Assembly: GCF_947172395.1 (NCBI RefSeq)
Contig: NC_069091.1
Coordinates: forward strand, 4,689,773-4,753,772
Reading direction: 5' to 3'
From: Bicyclus anynana
Lineage: Eukaryota > Arthropoda > Insecta > Lepidoptera > Nymphalidae
Length of the DNA stretch: 64,000 bases
The position numbers and the translations under genes were made by a program. The notes beneath the pieces are model-generated. The model searched no databases, had not been told where the DNA came from, and saw only the letters and a list, made by a program, of their open reading frames with translations. How positions within the stretch are numbered: the first letter of the stretch is position 1; each line of letters begins with the position of its first letter. This document shows positions 1 to 10,680 of this stretch, piece after piece.

Positions 1-1208
1 GAGTTTTTTAAACTATTATCTCCCACGTTTACCTCATATACTCATTATTCATCTTCACAGTAGTCGGAAATTACCGGGTAAAAGCATCTCCCTTAATATC
101 CAAAATTGTAGACTTTGTACATTTAATTTTCAATTAAAATAAATCATTGAATATTGAACTAAGCTATTTTATTTTCTCGCAATCGTAGTGAAAAGCAGAG
201 TGTAACACGTGGGGCTAAACCCATTATAAACTCGGTTTCTATTTAGGCGGCCCTCGCCTTACGTCTCGGGCCCTAAAAATACCTCGTATATAATGGGTCT
301 TTTTAGCCCCTTGTATAACAATCTACTATTTATTTAGATGGCACACATATAGCGGTAGTAACCGCATCCTTCAAGCATCTTCGCTGTTTTCCGGTCTCAG
401 GTGATGGTTTTCGGTATAATTGTAGGCACATGAGGCTTTCATAATTCCCTAGAAGTAAAACTTCAGGTCGCAAGGCAATGCATTGTGCGACGTTTCTATG
501 TCCCAAGCAATGCTCTTTTACAAGTATAAAATACGCTGGTTTTCTACTTAACATAAGACTACAGACCATAAAAACGCTAAAGCTAGTGGATGAGACATTA
601 ATTGTGGAATTCGTCAACTATTTCAATTTGTTTTTCGTAGTTATCAGTTTTCATTTCTTGTTTAATATTTAGTTTACTGTTAACATGCCCGATAAAGTCC
701 CCGTACTTACATAACTTTACTTAAATCGTCTACATCCGCTATAAAGAAATAAAATCTTGAATTTATTGAAAGATCTGAAAGGCTGTGGAATCCCTTAAGT
801 GCGCCAGATAATTAGTTTCCCATTTTTCCGTGAAGCTAATAAGAAAGGGTGTTATCCGAAGGTGTAAAAAACCGACAAAATCAACGGGGGATTTAAAGGA
901 ATCCGCAGAATCTGCTCAATTTAAAATTAAAGCCACGAAACGTGTTTTTCGCGTATTTTATAAAAATCTCGGGATATGCGAACAATCTTCGACGTAAGCT
1001 CAAGCGCCAATATCATACGCTAAACCGATTACTCGTACTTTTTTATTATTAAATTATGAAAAGGTTTACGATACCGGTTTTTATTCGTATTCGTATATCA
1101 CTTACGAAAAAAATATGAGATTTTATTTAAAAACATTTTGTCATTACAAAGAGCAAGCGTCTTTGCTTTTTCATGAATACACAGTAACAGTACAGTTATA
1201 CCTATGTA
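1..1208. other. Non-coding stretch with one palindromic element
   Basis: Apart from the inverted repeat at 200-319, I see no supported gene here. A minus-strand reading frame of 95 codons at 330-617 has no recognisable domain, no clear splice sites and no high-GC coding signature, so it is not called. The bases just before 1209 are the left copy of a SINE target duplication. Confidence 0.6.
200..319. repeat. Imperfect palindromic MITE-like element
   Basis: Two arms, about 200-250 and 268-319, are imperfect inverted complements. The left arm carries GGGGCTAAACCCATTATA and the right arm TATAATGGGTCTTTTTAGCCCC. A short GC-rich centre separates them. No coding capacity and no clear target duplication. 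A miniature foldback transposon is the likely origin, with family unknown. Confidence 0.5.
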
Positions 1209-1522
1209 GCGCATAGTAGCGCAGTGATAGCCCAGTGGATATGACCTCTGCCTCCGATTCCGGAGGGTGTGGGTTCGAATCCGGTCCGGGGCATGCACCT
1301 CCAACTTTTCAGTTGTGTGCATTTTAAGAAATTAAATATCACGTGTCTCAATCGGTGAAGGAAAACATCGTGAGGAAACCTGCATACCAGAGAATTATCT
1401 TAATTCTCTGCGTGTGTGAAGTCTGCCAATCCGCATTGGGCCAGCGTGGTGGACTACTGGCCTAACCCCTTTCATTCTGAGAGGAGACTCGAGCTCAGCA
1501 GTGAGCCGAATATGGGTTGATG
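1209..1522 (+). mobile_element. tRNA-headed SINE (family B) with 28-bp target duplication
   Basis: The head has pol III promoter-like boxes: A-box-like AGCCCAGTGG and B-box GGGTTCGAATCC. The body matches seven other stretches in this window and ends in a TGGGTTGATGA-type tail. It is bounded by a perfect 28-bp direct repeat (1181-1208 and 1523-1550) that begins ACAGTAACAG and ends CCTATGTA. That marks target-primed insertion and a fairly recent event. It is not a functional tRNA gene: the head does not close into a cloverleaf that I can complete, and 3' SINE body follows. Confidence 0.85.
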
Positions 1523-1550
1523 ACAGTAACAGTACAGTTATACCTATGTA

Positions 1551-2056
1551 CCTATTGTAAGTTTTTTTTCTTCTTAAAAAATTTTGAAAAATTAATAAAA
1601 AAATATTATCAAACCTTTTACTGCTACACCAGAAAGTTTCAACACTCGCCAAATGACAACTGCAATTGACTAATGAACTTCGAGTACACAATAGCGTTTT
1701 AATAAAATAAAATGCATTCTAATCCCCTATTTAAATTCAATGGCAAAGCAAGTGCAGGGCTAATCATCGCAATATAATGGTCCACCGGTTTCGGGGGGAC
1801 GTTTTTTATTGTGCAAGCGAGATAGTTTAACTGTTTCCACACAAAAAACTATGATGAATGAAAGGGACGGACGATTTAGTCGATTCATTTGGATTGACTT
1901 TAAATGATTGCCTTTTTTGTTCGCCGGTGATGGATTGCGAATCATTTCGTTTACGCCAGCTTCACGTGTGTTAAATTGTGTCTGTTTTTTGTATAAAATA
2001 AATCGCTACTACAAATTTACTGTAGTACAATTGATACAGCTGTATTTTATAGAAAC
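1551..2056. other. Non-coding, nothing recognised
   Basis: AT-rich with one slightly more complex patch (about 1750-1960). No gene, repeat match within the window or RNA is supported. Confidence 0.5.
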
Positions 2057-2188
2057 AGCATAAAAATTTTAGAATTTAAACTATCGTGAGTGTTATTCAT
2101 ATTAATTGATTATGAAACACGGCTAAAACTCACGTGATATTACGTCGGAGTATGCCCGACTAGTTTCGAACCCATACGGGGCCCTTAG

Positions 2189-3255
2189 TCATGAGCTGGT
2201 TCTTGCATCGCGGCACGATCCAAACTGCGAAGCGGCTGCGCGACGCGCTGCTGCACGCATTGCGCGCGCGGAGAGGGGTTGAGTGGTGGGGAGTGAAGGT
2301 TCCGTTACACTCTCCGACGGTTCATTAATGTCATCTTCATTAGACTCGTCTTCTTGTAAGCAAACCGAACTAATGCTATCTTGTTCCAAGTTTGTTGTAT
2401 GTGACAATGAAAGAAATAGCGGTTTCCACGCTGTGGGCAGCAACCATCCATGATCCCGATTAAAATTCGGGTGACGACTAATTTCTATCGCTTCACGTAT
2501 CTTACGAGGTACTAGAAACTTTTCCCTTGACAATACAGAAGCCTTATCAAAACGGATATAATGAGTCGTACCCGAAGCTAGAACATGCTCGGCTATTGCT
2601 GAACCGTCCGTGTCCACATTCTTCATGCTCCGTATGTGTTCTTTTACCCTTGTGGTGATGTTACGGCGAGTCTCACCGATGTATGATCTACCACAGTCAC
2701 ACGGAATCTTGTACACCCCGGGCACGTTCAGCGGATCCCTATCCTTAGGCGATCGCAGTATACTCTTCACCAGTGCAGGTGGACGAAACCGCGTCACTAT
2801 GTCAAATCTCCGTTGGAGATAGTGGCTGATTTTGTCCGTCACGCCCTTCACATATGTTAAGTACACTGGTGACCGGTTCACACAGGACGGTTTCCGCCTA
2901 GTTGTTGTTTGTGCCCATCTGGAACTCTGACGCCAACTATAGCCATTGTTCTCCAGCGCCTGTCTCACCACTCTTAGTTCGCACTCAATATAGGGTGGGT
3001 CACAAAGACTTAGGGCTCGATTTATGAGGCTTCTTGGTACCGACGATATCTGCGACGGATGGTGGTGCGAACTCGCATGGAGATATCTATTGGTGTGAGT
3101 CGGTTTTCGGTACACCGTTGTATGTAATTCACCACCAGACCCCCGGATCACCATCACGTCTAAAAATGGCAGACCGCCCTCTTTTTCTTCCTCTTTCGTA
3201 AAATGAACCTTCTCATGTAGACTATTGAGACACTGGAATATTATGGCCAAATAAT
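2189..3255 (-). pseudogene. Penelope-like retroelement protein, 5'-truncated (left copy)
   Basis: The surviving frame covers the C-terminal end of the reverse transcriptase (thumb region with GLPFLDVMV and TTVYRKPTHTNRYL), a linker, and a GIY-YIG endonuclease (GVYKIPCDCGRSYIGET, followed by the KEH and RKIREAIEI segments). In full elements the reverse transcriptase and GIY-YIG nuclease together make the DNA copy and cut the target. The catalytic YADD-type region of the transcriptase is missing, so this copy cannot encode a working enzyme. The first ORF codon (TTG near 3250) is only an open-frame boundary. The stop lies in the conserved 3' end, next to a hammerhead-like motif. Confidence 0.88.
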
Positions 3256-4292
3256 ATAGTCTACATGAGAAGGTTCATTTTACGAAAGAGGAAGAAAAAG
3301 AGGGCGGTCTGCCATTTTTAGACGTGATGGTGATCCGGGGGTCTGGTGGTGAATTACATACAACGGTGTACCGAAAACCGACTCACACCAATAGATATCT
3401 CCATGCGAGTTCGCACCACCATCCGTCGCAGATATCGTCGGTACCAAGAAGCCTCATAAATCGAGCCCTAAGTCTTTGTGACCCACCCTATATTGAGTGC
3501 GAACTAAGAGTGGTGAGACAGGCGCTGGAGAACAATGGCTATAGTTGGCGTCAGAGTTCCAGATGGGCACAAACAACAACTAGGCGGAAACCGTCCTGTG
3601 TGAACCGGTCACCAGTGTACTTAACATATGTGAAGGGCGTGACGGACAAAATCAGCCACTATCTCCAACGGAGATTTGACATAGTGACGTGGTTTCGTCC
3701 ACCTGCACTGGTGAAGAGTATACTGCGATCGCCTAAGGATAGGGATCCGCTGAACGTGCCCGGGGTGTACAAGATTCCGTGTGACTGTGGTAGATCATAC
3801 ATCGGTGAGACTCGCCGTAACATCACCACAAGGGTAAAAGAACACATACGGAGCATGAAGAATGTGGACACGGACGGTTCAGCAATAGCCGAGCATGTTC
3901 TAGCTTCGGGTACGACTCATTATATCCGTTTTGATAAGGCTTCTGTATTGTCAAGGGAAAAGTTTCTAGTACCTCGTAAGATACGTGAAGCGATAGAAAT
4001 TAGTCGTCACCCGAATTTTAATCGGGATCATGGATGGTTGCTGCCCACAGCGTGGAAACCGCTATTTCTTTCATTGTCACATACAACAAACTTGGAACAA
4101 GATAGCATTAGTTCGGTTTGCTTACAAGAAGACGAGTCTAATGAAGATGACATTAATGAACCGTCGGAGAGTGTAACGGAACCTTCACTCCCCACCACTC
4201 AACCCCTCTCCGCGCGCGCAATGCGTGCAGCAGCGCGTCGCGCAGCCGCTTCGCAGTTTGGATCGTGCCGCGATGCAAGAACCAGCTCATGA
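3256..4292 (+). pseudogene. Penelope-like retroelement protein, 5'-truncated (right copy)
   Basis: Mirror copy of the neighbour at 2189-3255. The frame is open from 3255 with an in-frame stop just before it (3252-3254), so no start codon of its own is credible. Numbered from the GTG codon at 3324, the transcriptase thumb motif is at residues 14-26, the GIY-YIG block at 147-161, and the C-terminal acidic tail after 255. It has Trp where the left copy has Arg (residue 123 in this numbering), from a single base change. Loss of the transcriptase core makes it a truncated, inactive copy. The GIY-YIG part is intact as an open frame. Confidence 0.88.
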
Positions 4293-4377
4293 CTAAGGGC
4301 CCCGTATGGGTTCGAAACTAGTCGGGCATACTCCGACGTAATATCACGTGAGTTTTAGCCGTGTTTCATAATCAATT

Positions 4378-4898
4378 AGCATAAAAATTGTGTCCACCAG
4401 CATCGTTTAAAATCTTAATCTCAGTAATTAAATAGCACGAAGTTATACTATTACGTAGTCTTTGTCGTACAGTTGTCTAGTCCATCTCATTGTAAGTAGA
4501 CAATACTCTACTTCTTTGACTCTCCTGACTCTCGTTTTATTCTTAAAATGACAGAAAGCTTGGCAACTTTGTTCGTAACACTCCCGATGGTCCGCGCGGA
4601 CCGGGGGGCGTGTAGCGATGAATGAAAAACCCACGACTGATGCACCTCACTTCCCCGCACGCACGATTTCACACTTTCACTTTCTTTCCCCCCCGTCGCC
4701 CGCATATCATGGGAGTGTCATCAACGAACTTGCCAGACTAAAATTTTAAGTGTACATTATTAGGTGATATTTTTGAAGAATTCCCCCAATCATTACAATA
4801 TGATGATAAAATGCAATCCTTAAAATTAATGTTACTTATCATTTAATAATTATATCAACATTTTTCATAAATTTTGATATTGTGTTATGTGTTTCGCT
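4378..4898. other. Non-coding, possible dispersed repeat
   Basis: After the target duplication copy (4378-4389) comes a GC-richer patch at about 4500-4735 with no plausible protein. It may be an unclassified repeat. No second copy was found in the window. Confidence 0.4.
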
Positions 4899-5028
4899 GC
4901 ACTAATTTTTATATTTTTTTAAATTCTGTGTACCTACCTACAATGTACATGTAATTTTACATACATGTAAAATTACATGTACATTGTAGGTAGGTACACA
5001 GAATTTAAAAAATTATAAAAATTAGGGC
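4899..5028. repeat. Near-perfect long hairpin
   Basis: Arms 4921-4962 and 4965-5006 are perfect complements of 42 bp around a 2-bp centre. Pairing continues outward with few mismatches to about 4900 and 5027. No open frame. This is a foldback or snap-back element, or a local template-switch product. Confidence 0.85.
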
Positions 5029-6943
5029 AAAAATATAAAACTCGTTTTTTGTAGTCGGTCAAAAACCAAACATTTTTGCAGTAGGCCGAGAACCGATCCT
5101 TCCTGTATGCACCCCTGTCCCGATACTAATTGCGTAACTAAACGGCAGGGGCGCGTAATCCTATATTGATGTGTTTGTAAAAACTATCCGATCTCCCCCC
5201 TCCCCCCACGCAGCTTCCCGTTCCGCGATATATTCAGTCTTCACTGAATAATTTATTTAACCGGCGCGTGATGAGCGTAATTTGTTCCTTTGTAGTATTT
5301 GATATTTGTATGATTTAGATTGCCGATAGTATAATGATGTTACAATAGTACAATTGGATTTTTAAACCCTGAGTGTAAAGCAAGCAAAGCTTATAAAAAA
5401 TTGGGTTATTTATTTATTTATACTTTCTTTTTAGAGCACAAAAATAAAACTTAACTAAAGAAAAAGAAACAGATTAAGAAGAGAGCAGCAGGGAGTGACA
5501 TTTGCTATCGACAGGTCACGTGATCAAGATCTGTCATTCTCATACATTTTTCTAGTTTTCGAAGCGTCTGTGATCGTAGAAAGAGATTCGATGTGCTACA
5601 AGTGCAGGTTACAAAAGGCGGCCTCATCGCTAAGAAGCGTTCTTTCAGACAACCTTAGGTTTAGGAAAACATAAGGGCATTCGCAGATGATGTTAAACTT
5701 AAGCAGGTGGGGTGCCAACCTTTGGTTTAAGACACTAGCAGGTGTTGGTGGGTCCTCGTTCTGCCGAGAGCATTTTTAGCTGTCGCATCCGATATTGCTC
5801 TGATATTTTTTATCTGTTATTTATTTCCTTTTTTTATTTTTTAACAATGTTGGTTGGTTAAATACAAAATTATTCAAACGACTATCGGAACAATAATAGT
5901 TGACACAACATTCCACATGCCGGTAATCTCGTGAGCAAGGTACTCGGCGTGTATTTTGATACTTTTTCCTTTTCTTGCTCTGATATTGATTATTATGCAG
6001 CAGTATAGTAGCATGCAGTAGCCACTCACCGTTCAAGTCCACGTCCCTGCAGGGCTAACGGCAGGACATCCGATAAAACTGATCATTAAGACTTCTAATA
6101 GTGGTCGTGACAGAGTCGAACGTTACAGATAATGTTCGACTCCTGCCTGCCAATCCACAAAGGAAGAGCGTGGTGAATCTACCTACAGATGCCTACAGAT
6201 GCCTGGCCTTGCAGTGGGCTATTAAATAACTGGGTATGAGGATGATGCCACGGAAACGTAACAAAAGTAAATAAAATTTATAGCAAAATGAGTCTCTTCC
6301 AAAAAAATTTTTGGTATCACTTAAATCTAAAAGTTGATATCAATTTTTTTAGCCGACTACAAGAAGGGTTATGTTTTTCGCGCGTATCTTGTATGTATGT
6401 ATGTAATATTCTTTATTACCTCATATCTTCCAAACCACTGAACGGATTTACGCAATTAGGATATCGTTAGATTTGTCTTAATAACCCAAGTGTTCTTAGA
6501 TAGGTGAAACTAAAAAAAAAATTACAAGACGACTGTGAGACGTTATAGACTAGAGGTGAAAAAAAAATGTTTTTCTAATATTGCAATATGGGTATCAAAT
6601 TCAAGAGCTTTTTGTGAGGATTCTAAAATGGTATATCATGGCCATGTTTAAAAAAAACTACAATTAGAAAAACGTTATTTATTAGTTGTTTATACAAAAT
6701 ACGCGAGGCGGATGACTATAGGTGCGAGCAGGTTTGTGAAGTGAAGTTATAAAATAGACTAAATTAAATATATTGATTATAAAAATCGGCTAAGTGCGAG
6801 TCGGATTCGTCCACCGAGCGTTCCGTAGGTTTTTTTGAATATTTGCTTAACCTCGGTTGGACGTATAAATTATCGTACTTTGTAATGAACGTAATAAATA
6901 AATCCGAAATTAACCATCTATCGTAACTAAAAAGTGTGAAATA
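5029..6943. other. Non-coding, mostly unassigned
   Basis: The stretch at about 5515-5630 (TCACGTGATCAAG ... GTAGAAAGAGATTCGA) matches one arm of the foldback element at 30979-31190. A segment at 6780-6840 (AAATCGGCTAAGTGCGAGTC ... GTTCCGTAGG) resembles 49180-49250. Otherwise AT-rich, with no supported gene. Confidence 0.5.
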
Positions 6944-7172
6944 AATTAATTAATTAAACAAATAAAAAAAACCCGACTGCATAAATAAAGTGTAAAAAAA
7001 CTGAAAAGAAAAAAAAAGCTCAGTATAGAAGTGTAGAAAGCATTTAGAAAACAGTCGGGACCTACTAAATAATATAGAAGAAATCATTCTATCCAATATC
7101 TAAGTCGGGACCTTAGATATGCACTTTATGCAGTCGGGTTTTTTTATTTGTTTAATTAATTTATTTTTTAAT
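6944..7172. repeat. Foldback MITE-like element
   Basis: Terminal arms of roughly 45-50 bp, about 6944-6996 and 7115-7172, are inverted complements containing AAACAAATAAAAAAA and CCCGACTGCATAAA. An internal AGTCGGGACCT motif occurs twice. No coding capacity. Confidence 0.75.
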
Positions 7173-8255
7173 GTTTCCGAACAATAACTGCTTAAAAACA
7201 TTAAACGCAACCTCATGCGCAAATGCATAAAAAAATAAAAGACAAGTAACTAATAACTCATCATCATGAAAAGCACTTGACTATCCATAAAATAGTCACT
7301 AGCCACGGATCATCAAAACCGTTGCACGTGCTACAAATCGATGACTTTATTTATAGAGATGAATATTATAAAATGTGATCCGTTTATCAAAGGGACCGAC
7401 AACGAGCGTGACGCGATATGTGGGCACATCGCATTGTATACAAAATTACGGTTTATTCATGCCACGCTGATATGATACGCAATTCTCTATTATTTTCATC
7501 ACAAAATGATCTCATTTAAACTTATTTTTGCCAATGATATTGTATAAAAGAGGAAGATTAAAATTTTTTTTTAAAATATCATCGAATTTGCTAGAAATTA
7601 GCGACGTTGTATAAATATTTATTTATCTTATTTTATTTTTCTTAATTTGGTTATTTAAGTATTTTACCTATTTTTGGTCAATTGCTTTGTTTTCCTTTTT
7701 CTTTTCTATTAAACTGTCCTTGTATTAGATAAATATAACGTAAATAAACACAATATCAACCCAGAAATTTTTGATTTTTGACGTGGTTTACTTTAGTCAC
7801 GCTTAAAATAGCACTTTTTCATATAGGTCGAAATGCAAAAACTGAATGCTGTTAGTAGTAAAAGAAAATTGACTATCATGAGAAGAAGAAATAACTGAAC
7901 TACGGAACTTACCTAATGATTAGTGTCCAAAATATATGCAACAGGAGGTAATACTAAAAATAAATTATGATGCTACAAATTCTCATCGACTGAGATAAAG
8001 GTTTGGGTTCGAGCACCACGTACCTACGCCTACCAGTCTTTACGGGTTTTTCGAGAGGAATGAAAATGTTATTTTAATTTTGAAAATACATGGGAAATAT
8101 TCCTTGTTTTTAGAGCAAAAAAAGGAATATTTCCCGTTTAATTATCTTTTGGGAAAAAAGTGTATCAACTTTTGGGCAATAAGGTAACCTAACCTAACCT
8201 TTATTTTAAGTTGAGATCCTTAAATTTACAATTCTGGGACTAAAACAAATTGCTA
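7173..8255. other. Non-coding, nothing recognised
   Basis: Strongly AT-rich. A short CCTAACCTAACC run near 8187-8200 is too brief to be a telomeric tract. No gene, RNA or repeat match is supported. Confidence 0.5.
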
Positions 8256-8706
8256 TGAACTAGCGGATGCCCGCGAATTCGTCTGCTCTTAGAATTCTTT
8301 ACCCCAGCCCTTACAGTAGTTTGCTGTAAAAAGAGAGTAACTTCTTCCGTTTTCCCAACATTTCCTTTCACTGCTCTGCTCCTATAGATCGTAGCGTGAT
8401 AAAAAGTATACCTAGGGGTGATTAGTGATATTGATGCCAAAATTGCAATCAGTAAAATTTTTGTCTGTCTGTCTATATGTTCGTTATAGAAACAAAAACT
8501 ACTCGACTGATTTTAACGAAACTTGGTACAATTATTATTCATACTCCTGGGCAGGTTATAGTGTACTTTTCATCACGCCCGATCAATAGGAGCAGAGCAG
8601 AGAAAGGAAATGTTGGAAAATTGGGAGAAGTTACTCCATTTTTACAGCGATACTGTAAGGGCTGGATTAAAGAGGTCTAAGGGCGGTCGCGGGCGTCCGC
8701 TAGTTT
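8256..8706. repeat. Head-to-head pair of a dispersed repeat
   Basis: Copies at about 8256-8440 (minus) and 8455-8706 (plus) share CAGCCCTTACAGTA, AACATTTCCTTTC and CTGCTCTGCTCCTAT as inverted complements. The outer ends are the CTAGCGGACGCCCGCG tail seen in other dispersed repeats of this window. Probably two retroelement fragments inserted in opposite directions. Confidence 0.65.
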
Positions 8707-8786
8707 TGGAAATATATTTCAAGTACAGAATTGACCTCTCTACAGATTTATTATAAGTACAGATAGATATTCATTTGTTTTTAATG

Positions 8787-9043
8787 CGTCATCATTATCA
8801 GCCGATGGACGTCCACTGCTGGACATAGGCCTCTTGCATGGACTTCCAAACGAAACGGTCTCGAGCCGCCAGAAACCCAACCAACCAACCCGCTGAATGT
8901 CCTCGGTCCACCTAGTGGGAGGTCGACCAACGCAAGCTTTCCGGTGCGGGGTCGCCATTCCAGCATCTTGGGACCCCAACGGTCATCGGCTCTTCGAACT
9001 ACGTGCCCTGCCCATTGCCACTTCAACTTCGCGGCTCGCTGAG
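8787..9043 (-). mobile_element. RTE-type LINE, 3' tail fragment
   Basis: Minus-strand translation gives KWQWAGHVVRRADDRWGPK followed by MLEWRPRTGK and PTRWTEDI in an adjacent frame. This is the C-terminal tail seen in RTE-clade reverse transcriptase ORFs; frames break, so it is a dead fragment. The 3' end shows the CGTCATCATTATCAGCCGA-type tail. Related pieces are at 10575-10640, 11024-11220, 31288-31513, 32823-32986, 48530-48592 and 59779-60000. Confidence 0.75.
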
Positions 9044-9529
9044 CTATGTCGGTTACTTTGGTTCTTCTGCGGATATCCTTTTGATGTGTACCTGCCTACT
9101 CTACCTATTCAAAATATCACCTGAATCACAGTTACTATTTACTTTATATATGTGTAGCTTTCACTATCTTCATTTGTATACGTCATTAGATTTAATACAA
9201 TTTGAATAAGTCTTATTACATCTAAACAAATAAATCTGTTTGTTATATTTTGTGACGTTTCATCACAATTCACGCATCATGAATGATAAGGTCCAAAGTT
9301 CATTATCACACTTTGGACTATTTTAAATGATATTATATTTGTATCTTTAAAATTGAATGTTTTTCTATTCAATTTTTAATAACAAGTATCCTATGACTTT
9401 CTACGTAATATGAAGTTATGAACTCAAATCATGCCAAGTTTCTTTTGAATTCATTCCATAGTTTCGAAGTGACGTAGGTACATTTTACAGAATTCTTGTT
9501 ATTCTCATTTTAGTATCTTTTTAATTTAG

Positions 9530-9690
9530 AGCCTCAATAGCTCAACGGTAAGAGCTGTCAGACTCATCACCGAGGGGTGGTGGTTCGATCCCCGCCCCGT
9601 TGGTCAGTTGTCGTACCCACTCCTAATACAGTCTTTCCCGACTAGTTGGAGGGGAATGGGAAGTCATATTTAAAAAAGATATGGCAAATA
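9530..9690 (+). mobile_element. tRNA-headed SINE (family C)
   Basis: Head with AGCTCAACGGTAAGAGC (A-box region) and GGTGGTTCGATCCCCGCCCC (B-box region), then a short body ending GATATGGCAAATATTC and an A-rich tail. Same family as 25264-25428 (minus) and 37309-37445 (plus). Confidence 0.75.
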
Positions 9691-10205
9691 TTCTTAAAAA
9701 AAATTACAATAATTAGCTAAAACTGGCCTTAATTATAAGAAACAATTGGATATTTTTAATAAAACAAGGTATTAAAGGGTCCGTCCTGGCAACATCCAGA
9801 ATCATAATCTGCATGCTGAGTTCAAAACTGTGAAGAGAATATTCTCGGTTCTCGCACACTCAACTCCTCAAAGCGCCTGGTTTAAATTAACCTTATTTCA
9901 ATGTTAGTAATAGTTTTCAGCAATGCGCGTTGCCGTCTTTGGATATGATCCGGTAAACGAACAATATGCTTGGAAAGAAGCAGGCGTTACTTTGCGGAAG
10001 TTCATCATGACTAGGTATATATTGCTATCATCCGCGAAAAGTCGACGAACCCAAGCGACAACGTCACCCAGGTCCGACAAAATACTCTCCACGTACGTAT
10101 CACCCCGAAACCGGAGCATCTTCAGGAGATGTTGACTCTACAACGAGTACGTACAATTGCAAGTATAATCGTGAGAAATATGCTATAATATATCTACGTA
10201 CTTAC
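9691..10205. repeat. Dispersed repeat blocks Q and P
   Basis: Block Q (about 9977-10020, AGCAGGCGTTACTTTGC) and block P (10028-10144, CATCCGCGAAAAG ... GAGATGTTGACTCTACAAC) both recur at 32582-32783. There P keeps its direction but Q is inverted. Bases 9691-9900 hold nothing recognised. The repeat abuts the 3' side of the coding exon at 10206. Confidence 0.6.
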
Positions 10206-10486
10206 ATTTCAACTTCTCAAGCGGTTCGTGATGCAACGGCGGCGCGTGGTGCAGCGGCGTATGCTGTGGTTCATGGTGCAATGGTGCCATCAGGCTCGAT
10301 ATGGCTGAACCAACCGACGCCGCCACAGACTCATGGAGATGCCCGCCCCCATGGAGCTCCAGCTCGCTCAGACACAAGCCGTTCTCGCTTAGCGGCTCCA
10401 TGCCAGCCGCCAGCGCCTCCTTGTACACGCGGAGATGAATGGTGAAGCCTTTTGGTCGCGTTTGGATGAATGAGTCGCCGATGCGA
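10206..10486 (-). CDS. Candidate coding exon, product not recognised
   Basis: This 281-bp minus-strand segment is bounded by a branch-point-like CTAAC plus acceptor (GGCAG, AG at 10488-10487) and a consensus donor (GTAAGT from 10205). Between them one frame is open for 93 codons. The composition is GC-rich at third positions, unlike the AT-rich surroundings. The peptide starts RIGDSFIQTRPKGFTIHLRVY, has an acidic/leucine stretch (LCLSELELHGGGH), and ends in a His/Pro-rich repeat (APLHHEPQ, PLHHAPPLHHEP). Low-complexity His/Pro tracts are common in transcription regulators, but no domain is identified. Phase: one base completes an upstream codon and one base starts the next. Other exons were not located. 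It is possible that the 5' exon near 20791-21200 belongs to the same gene. Confidence 0.6.
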
Positions 10487-10574
10487 CTGCCGTTTTGTTG
10501 TTAGGCCTCTCGCATTTGGTGTACCTTGAAAGAAGGAGACAGTTTTTAATAATATGGCGGTATAGACAACCCTG

Positions 10575-10640
10575 TCCTTTTGTGGGGTCCCATGGTGTTG
10601 AAATGGCGTCCCAAAACTAGAAAGTACAATGTTGGTCGAC
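10575..10640 (+). mobile_element. RTE-type LINE tail, small fragment
   Basis: Contains GTGGGGTCCCATGGTGTTGA and GTTGGTCGACCCCC, matching the RTE tails elsewhere in the window. Too short and degraded to say more. Confidence 0.5.
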
Positions 10641-10680
10641 CCCCTCCGAATGATGATGCAGCTTTCATAAACTAGCAACC

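Larger units (their letters stand above)
2069..4377. mobile_element. Inverted dimer of 5'-truncated Penelope-like elements
   Basis: Two copies of a Penelope-like retroelement lie 5'-to-5'. The left arm (2104-3225, minus) and right arm (3256-4377, plus) are inverted complements; their encoded proteins differ at one residue over 322. The 30-bp centre (3226-3255) is extra 5' sequence of the left copy. The direct repeat AGCATAAAAATT at 2057-2068 and 4378-4389 is a 12-bp target duplication around the whole dimer. The left end carries 35 extra bases (2069-2103) absent from the right end; Penelope elements are known for a short end extension of about this size. Both copies lack most of the reverse transcriptase and should be non-autonomous. 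Confidence 0.88.

Noticed and set aside
330..617. 95-codon minus-strand open frame
   Set aside because: No known domain, no convincing splice sites, and AT-rich composition like its surroundings.
1222..1300. tRNA gene-like A and B boxes (also at 9530, 23177, 41191, 54326)
   Set aside because: Each is followed by a shared SINE body and recurs as dispersed copies, so these are SINE heads, not functional tRNA genes.
2610..2822. Open frames opposite the Penelope-like ORFs (also 3659-3871)
   Set aside because: Antisense shadows of the conserved GIY-YIG coding strand.
2069..4377. Assembly artefact (false inverted duplication)
   Set aside because: Not fully excluded, but the 12-bp outer direct repeat, the unequal ends and a base difference between arms fit a real insertion better.
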